This document shows positions 6,839-9,533 of a stretch of 9,533 nucleotides of DNA, piece after piece. The position numbers were made by a program, and so were the translations under genes. Position 1 is the stretch's first letter; each line of letters begins with the position of its first letter. The notes beneath the pieces were generated by a model. That model did not search any database and was not told the origin of the DNA. It saw only the letters and a list, made by a program, of their open reading frames with translations. The stretch is from an uncultured Gammaproteobacteria bacterium (GTDB taxonomy: Bacteria; Pseudomonadota; Gammaproteobacteria; Pseudomonadales; Azotimanducaceae), in the NCBI GenBank assembly GCA_913043075.1, contig CAJWLI010000045.1, positions 1 to 9,533 of the forward strand. Direction: 5' to 3'.

Positions 6839-7462
6839 CTATTCTTTTTCCGCTTTTTCTCCTCGCACAATCCACAGTGGATTTGCTCCAGGCGGAGAGC
6901 GATCAATAAATTCTGTTTTCGAAAAATTTCCTTTTTTCATATAGTCTTCGATAAGGGCGATTTTTTCAGATGTGGTCAGAATGTGAAATGCATATATTCC
7001 TTTGGATGGGAACATGCGGTTTGACATCATTACAATGCATTGGCCTCCCGGTTTGAGCAGTCGATACACGCTTTGGAAAACTTCATAGGGTCTTACCAGG
7101 TATTGCACTGAGACAACTATTGCAACTGTATCGAACGCTGCGCTCGCCAATGGGATCTCTGGTGAGTGATTAAGGTTGTGGACTAAGTACCGATCTAGTC
7201 GATCATTTGCTTTGAGCTCGTCGTTATTGAGGCCGAGACCTACAACCTCTTTTAGTTTTATTGATGTCGGTAGGTGGGAGACCCAGCTTGACATTAAGTC
7301 AACGAACGCGGTTCCAGGGACGAGGTAATCTTCATAGAACGAAGTAATCGCCTCTATAGTTTTCTCGTCAATGTGATTGACAAACCTTGGCAAAGCATAG
7401 AAATTTTCGTCAGGGGTTGTGTCAGCCCTTTCAAAAAATTGTTTCGGGTACAGATCTGACAG
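6839..7462 (-). CDS. Class I SAM-dependent methyltransferase, apparently CTG-initiated
   Basis: 207 residues if read from CTG at 7462. The SAM-binding motif I is the unusual FVDLMSSWVSHLP (53-65), followed by GLGLNNDEL (75-83), HNLN, the FDTV strand (110-113) with VSVQYL, and LLKPGG (135-140). The C-terminus has SPPGANPLWIVRGEK. This matches a conserved family of uncharacterised methyltransferases in marine bacteria and cyanobacteria that usually carry a (F/Y)-x-x-P-R-F-V-x-H-I-D start. The substrate is unknown. A TTG at 7391-7393 would begin at PRFVNHID, but the 23 codons before it also encode family-like sequence (FFERADTTPDENFYA). No ATG, GTG or TTG occurs between TTG 7393 and the in-frame stop TAA (7468-7466), whereas CTG 7462 has AGAGG six nt upstream. 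The gene is divergent from the glyA riboswitch. Product family fairly sure; start is inferred. Confidence 0.82.
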   Translation of the reverse strand: MSDLYPKQFFERADTTPDENFYALPRFVNHIDEKTIEAITSFYEDYLVPGTAFVDLMSSWVSHLPTSIKLKEVVGLGLNNDELKANDRLDRYLVHNLNHSPEIPLASAAFDTVAIVVSVQYLVRPYEVFQSVYRLLKPGGQCIVMMSNRMFPSKGIYAFHILTTSEKIALIEDYMKKGNFSKTEFIDRSPPGANPLWIVRGEKAEKE

Positions 7463-7467
7463 ATTTT

Positions 7468-7474
7468 ACCTCTT
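7468..7474 (-). promoter_or_regulatory. Ribosome binding site fixing the methyltransferase start at CTG 7462
   Basis: On the minus strand AAGAGGT is followed after 5 nt (AAAAT) by CTG 7462. It is the only strong Shine-Dalgarno in this part of the strand, and nothing comparable precedes TTG 7393. Confidence 0.6.
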
Positions 7475-7528
7475 TGATTAAAAATCGCTCTCATTTTGGC
7501 TTTTTTCGCTTGATATCTTAGAATTCTT

Positions 7529-7540
7529 ATTTACGTAAAT
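7529..7540. promoter_or_regulatory. Perfect 12-bp palindrome ATTTACGTAAAT, candidate operator
   Basis: The sequence equals its own reverse complement. It lies midway between two divergent genes and overlaps the -35 zone of the likely glyA-leader promoter, the place where a dimeric regulator would act on both genes. The regulator cannot be named. Confidence 0.3.
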
Positions 7541-7585
7541 GAATAATTATTTAATTTATCTTTTCGGTCGGTTATCCTCTAGGAT

Positions 7586-7671
7586 CACATGACTGGCGAC
7601 AAAAGGCTTGACCTTGAGATGGATTAAACCATCGGGGAGTGTGGAAAAATTCTAAGCCGCTCGCCTGGGCA
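7586..7671 (+). promoter_or_regulatory. ZTP/ZMP riboswitch aptamer (pfl motif)
   Basis: The conserved pfl/ZTP elements are present in order: TGACTGGCG (7590-7598), a hairpin GATGG-ATTAAA-CCATC (7618-7633) running directly into CGGGGAG (7633-7639), a 12-nt A/U-rich linker, and CGCCTGGGCA (7662-7671). The fold is supported by pairing. P1 is CACAT (7586-7590) with GTGTG (7639-7643). P3 is GCC (7656-7658) with GGC (7668-7670). The pseudoknot is GGCG (7595-7598) with CGCC (7662-7665). An extra small stem AAGG-CTTGA-CCTT (7603-7615) sits between GGCG and P2. ZTP riboswitches bind the purine intermediates ZMP/ZTP (AICAR nucleotides), which build up when 10-formyl-THF is scarce, and switch on one-carbon and purine genes; glyA is a classic target. 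Here it directly precedes glyA. Confidence 0.92.
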
Positions 7672-7698
7672 CCTAAAATTGCTTATAGGAGTATGCCC
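7667..7698 (+). promoter_or_regulatory. Expression platform: hairpin that sequesters the glyA Shine-Dalgarno
   Basis: GGGCA (7667-7671) is perfectly complementary to TGCCC (7694-7698), and CCT (7672-7674) to AGG (7687-7689), giving an 8-bp stem with a 4-nt bulge. The stem buries the AGGAG (7687-7691) ribosome binding site. GGGC is also the 3' strand of aptamer P3, so the two folds exclude each other. Ligand binding should free the ribosome binding site (translational ON). No T-run follows, which argues against a terminator mechanism. Confidence 0.7.
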
Positions 7699-8961
7699 AT
7701 GAGAGAAAATTTAGAGAGCTTGCGCAACAGTGACGAGGAGCTCTATGCATCTATTACAAACGAGGAGCAGCGCCAGAGAGACGGGATAGAGTTAATCCCA
7801 TCTGAAAACTACGCCTTCCCTGAAGTTCTTGCTGCGTTAGGAAGTGTTTTTACGAATAAATACTCGGAGGGTTACCCTGGCCGGAGATATTACGGAGGTC
7901 AGGAGAATACTGACTACATAGAAAATCTTGCCCGAGAGCGTGCGAAAAGTCTGTTCAAATGTGATCACGCCAATGTTCAACCCCTGTCGGGCTCTGGGAT
8001 GAACCAGGCTGTTTATCTTGGTCTTCTTAATCCTGGAGATACGATCTTGGCGATGGATTTGTCTCATGGAGGGCACCTAACCCATGGCGCGCCAGTCTCG
8101 CATATGGGAAAGCTTTTCAATTTCGTTCGTTACGTCACTGACCCCTCTGATGGTTCTTTCGATTTTGACCAAATTTTAAAGGACGCCAAGGAGTGTAGGC
8201 CCAAATTGGTTCTCTGCGGTTATACCTCTTACCCTCGCGATATAGATTATGAAAGGTTCAAAGCAATAGCTGATGAGGTCGGTGCAATTAGCATGACTGA
8301 CGCCTCGCACTTCGGTGGCTTGATCGCTGGCGAAGCCATGGCGAATCCATTCGATTATGGATTTGATATTGTTACAACTACCACCCACAAGTCACTCAGA
8401 GGTCCGAGAGGAGGAATGATCCTATGCAAGGAAGATTACGCCGCCAAAATAGACAAGTCAGTGTTTCCTGGTTTGCAAGGTGGGCCTCATATGAACGCTG
8501 TGGCTGCTCTAGCTGTAACACTAAAACTTGCTGCTTTGCCTGACTTTAAAAGGTACGCTGACAAGGTCCTCAAAAATAGTAAAACGTTGGCCAACGTGTT
8601 TATTAAGTCGGACACAAAACTAATTACAGGAGGTACTGATAACCACATGTTGGTTATTGATACCTTGAAGAGTTATGGGATTGACGGTCGCATGGCTGAA
8701 GAGACTTTAGATAAGGTGAATATAACAACAAATAAACAAATAATTCCTGATGACCCGAACCCACCGTTGCGCCCTAGTGGAATTAGAATAGGAACGCCTG
8801 CTGCAACCTCCAGGGGAATGCGAGAGAGCGACATGGAGCGCCTGGGAGCTTGGATTGATCAGTGCCTCAGAGCACCCGACGACAAAGCCTGTTTGCAAAA
8901 AGTTAAAAAGGAAGTCGTCGATTTTTGTCTGCAATTTCCTGTTCCCGGTTTGGCGTCCTGA
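7699..8961 (+). CDS. glyA: Serine hydroxymethyltransferase (divergent type)
   Basis: 420 residues from ATG 7699 (E. coli 417). A PLP enzyme that interconverts serine + THF and glycine + 5,10-methylene-THF in the cytoplasm. Visible in 420-residue numbering: IPSENY (33-38), Tyr55 and Glu57 in NKYSEGYPGRRYYGG, LSGSG at the PLP phosphate, HGGHLTHG (123-130), Asp201 and His204, the PLP lysine Lys231 in TTTTHKSLRGPRGG, and the carboxylate-binding Arg363 in SGIRIGTPA. The usual D-M-A-H-(I/V)-A-G-L segment is DASHFGGL, and the residue matching E. coli Ser175 is Thr. It is unlike typical gammaproteobacterial GlyA and may be a second copy or an acquired one. AGGAG at 7687-7691 is 7 nt from ATG 7699; the in-frame GTG at 7639 lies inside the riboswitch and is rejected. 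A related activity (alpha-methylserine or threonine aldol cleavage) is possible. Confidence 0.93.
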   Translation: MRENLESLRNSDEELYASITNEEQRQRDGIELIPSENYAFPEVLAALGSVFTNKYSEGYPGRRYYGGQENTDYIENLARERAKSLFKCDHANVQPLSGSGMNQAVYLGLLNPGDTILAMDLSHGGHLTHGAPVSHMGKLFNFVRYVTDPSDGSFDFDQILKDAKECRPKLVLCGYTSYPRDIDYERFKAIADEVGAISMTDASHFGGLIAGEAMANPFDYGFDIVTTTTHKSLRGPRGGMILCKEDYAAKIDKSVFPGLQGGPHMNAVAALAVTLKLAALPDFKRYADKVLKNSKTLANVFIKSDTKLITGGTDNHMLVIDTLKSYGIDGRMAEETLDKVNITTNKQIIPDDPNPPLRPSGIRIGTPAATSRGMRESDMERLGAWIDQCLRAPDDKACLQKVKKEVVDFCLQFPVPGLAS

Positions 8962-8962
8962 C

Positions 8963-9533
8963 TTGCAGAATGCGATAGACCTTTTGTTGCGCCGGTTTGG
9001 TGAAAGAGCGTCGATTAATTCGGACGTTAGAAAGCAACATGGTCAAGATGAATCATTTCATAAATCTGCTTCTCCTGACCTCGTCGTTTTTCCTGAAAGC
9101 ACTAATGAAGTAAGAGAGATTGTTTTAGTTTGCGGAAAGCATAAGGTCCCCATCGTTCCCTTTGGTGCCGGCACTTCGCTCGAAGGACATATTTCAGCCG
9201 TTCGGGGTGGAGTTTGTATTGACTTGTCTCAAATGAATAAAATCTTAGAAATCAACTCCCTCGACATGGACGTCTGTATTCAAGCAGGGATCAGTCGAAA
9301 AACGCTTAACAAACATCTTGAGCCTGAGGGACTTTTCTTTCCGGTCGACCCGGGGGCGGACGCTACCCTGGGCGGCATGGTCGCAACCTCGGCGTCCGGG
9401 ACTAACGCAGTAAGGTACGGAACGATAAGAGATAACCTTCTCGGTTTAACTGCGGTTATGCCAAATGGACAGATCTTAAAAACTGGCGGCAGGGCGAGAA
9501 AGTCTGCATCAGGTTACGACTTGACGCGGCTTT
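8963..9533 (+). CDS. FAD-linked 2-hydroxyacid oxidase, GlcD / D-lactate dehydrogenase type, 3' end outside the window
   Basis: Partial: 190 complete codons from TTG 8963 to the window edge, about the first 40 percent of a roughly 460-residue family. The FAD-binding PCMH domain is clear: SPDLVVFPEST (about 35-45), VPIVPFGAGTSLEGH (about 60-74, FAD pyrophosphate loop), RGGVCIDLSQMN, FFPVDPGADATLGGM, SASGTNAVRYGT and GGRARKSASGYDL. Such flavoenzymes oxidise glycolate, D-lactate or D-2-hydroxyglutarate and pass electrons to a quinone or cytochrome; which one is not decidable without the C-terminal half. The gene begins one nucleotide after the glyA stop. The first residues (QNAIDLLLRRFGERA) resemble the family's N-terminal helix, which supports TTG 8963; TTG 8984/8987 are alternatives. 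No ribosome binding site is visible, suggesting translational coupling to glyA. Confidence 0.88.
   Translation, partial: MQNAIDLLLRRFGERASINSDVRKQHGQDESFHKSASPDLVVFPESTNEVREIVLVCGKHKVPIVPFGAGTSLEGHISAVRGGVCIDLSQMNKILEINSLDMDVCIQAGISRKTLNKHLEPEGLFFPVDPGADATLGGMVATSASGTNAVRYGTIRDNLLGLTAVMPNGQILKTGGRARKSASGYDLTRL

Larger units (their letters stand above)
7463..7585. other. AT-rich divergent promoter region between the methyltransferase and glyA
   Basis: No ORF seen. TTTAAT (7550-7555, five of six matches to TATAAT) is the best -10 for the glyA leader, which would start near 7562; its -35 is poor. On the minus strand TTCATT (7543-7538) and TAAGAT (7520-7515), 17 nt apart, are candidate hexamers for the methyltransferase. 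Both putative promoters flank or overlap the 12-bp palindrome at 7529-7540. ATCCT-CT-AGGAT (7574-7585) is a short hairpin at the 5' edge of the riboswitch. Confidence 0.35.

Noticed and set aside
6839..7393. TTG at 7393 as the start of the methyltransferase
   Set aside because: It has no Shine-Dalgarno, and the 23 upstream codons in the same frame encode family-like sequence. CTG 7462 fits better.
7586..7671. Glycine or tetrahydrofolate riboswitch in front of glyA
   Set aside because: Neither consensus is present; the blocks ACTGGCG, CGGGGAG and CGCCTGGGCA are those of the ZTP motif.
7639..7698. GTG at 7639 as the start of glyA, adding 20 residues
   Set aside because: The added stretch is the 3' half of the ZTP riboswitch, the upstream GGGGAG abuts the GTG with no spacing, and homologues begin near ATG 7699, which has AGGAG 7 nt upstream.

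Overview
The window reads as chromosomal housekeeping DNA of a gammaproteobacterium, most likely a free-living aquatic one of moderate G+C. The evidence is the gene set: SohB, NfuA, an AroF-type DAHP synthase, a YhdH/AcuI reductase, glutaminyl-tRNA synthetase and a DUF2970 membrane protein all look like gammaproteobacterial family members. Genus-level placement is not possible by eye. Genes are tightly packed, and I saw no insertion sequences, phage genes, tRNA, rRNA or CRISPR.

Layout. (1) Positions 1-1835, + strand: the 3' part of sohB (inner-membrane S49 peptidase), then acuI/yhdH (NADPH-dependent acrylyl-CoA/quinone reductase), 21 bp apart. (2) 1978-2309: two small membrane-protein genes facing each other, a 41-residue unrecognised protein (+) and a DUF2970 protein (-), whose stop codons overlap. 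(3) 2475-4158: nfuA (+, Fe-S carrier) converging on aroF (-, first step of the shikimate pathway). (4) 4351-6815: a TSUP/TauE-family permease and glnS, both +, 26 bp apart. (5) 6839-7462, - strand: a class I SAM methyltransferase whose conserved N-terminus shows it starts upstream of the first TTG, apparently at a CTG preceded by a strong Shine-Dalgarno sequence. (6) 7586-9533: a ZTP (pfl-type) riboswitch, a divergent glyA (serine hydroxymethyltransferase), and one nucleotide later a GlcD-type FAD-linked 2-hydroxyacid oxidase running off the window.

The most informative region is the last. ZTP/ZMP accumulates when 10-formyl-tetrahydrofolate is short. The leader of glyA carries the recognisable ZTP aptamer, and its ligand-binding GGGCA can instead pair with UGCCC just before the glyA ATG, trapping the ribosome binding site. 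This gives a simple translational ON switch for a one-carbon gene. The FAD oxidase follows so closely that it is probably co-expressed, which would link 2-hydroxyacid (possibly glycolate) oxidation to glycine/serine and folate metabolism. No wholly new system was found. The points worth a second look are the riboswitch and its platform, the CTG start, an unusual MSK-to-MGK change in GlnRS, a divergent SHMT active-site segment, and the tail-to-tail small-protein pair.
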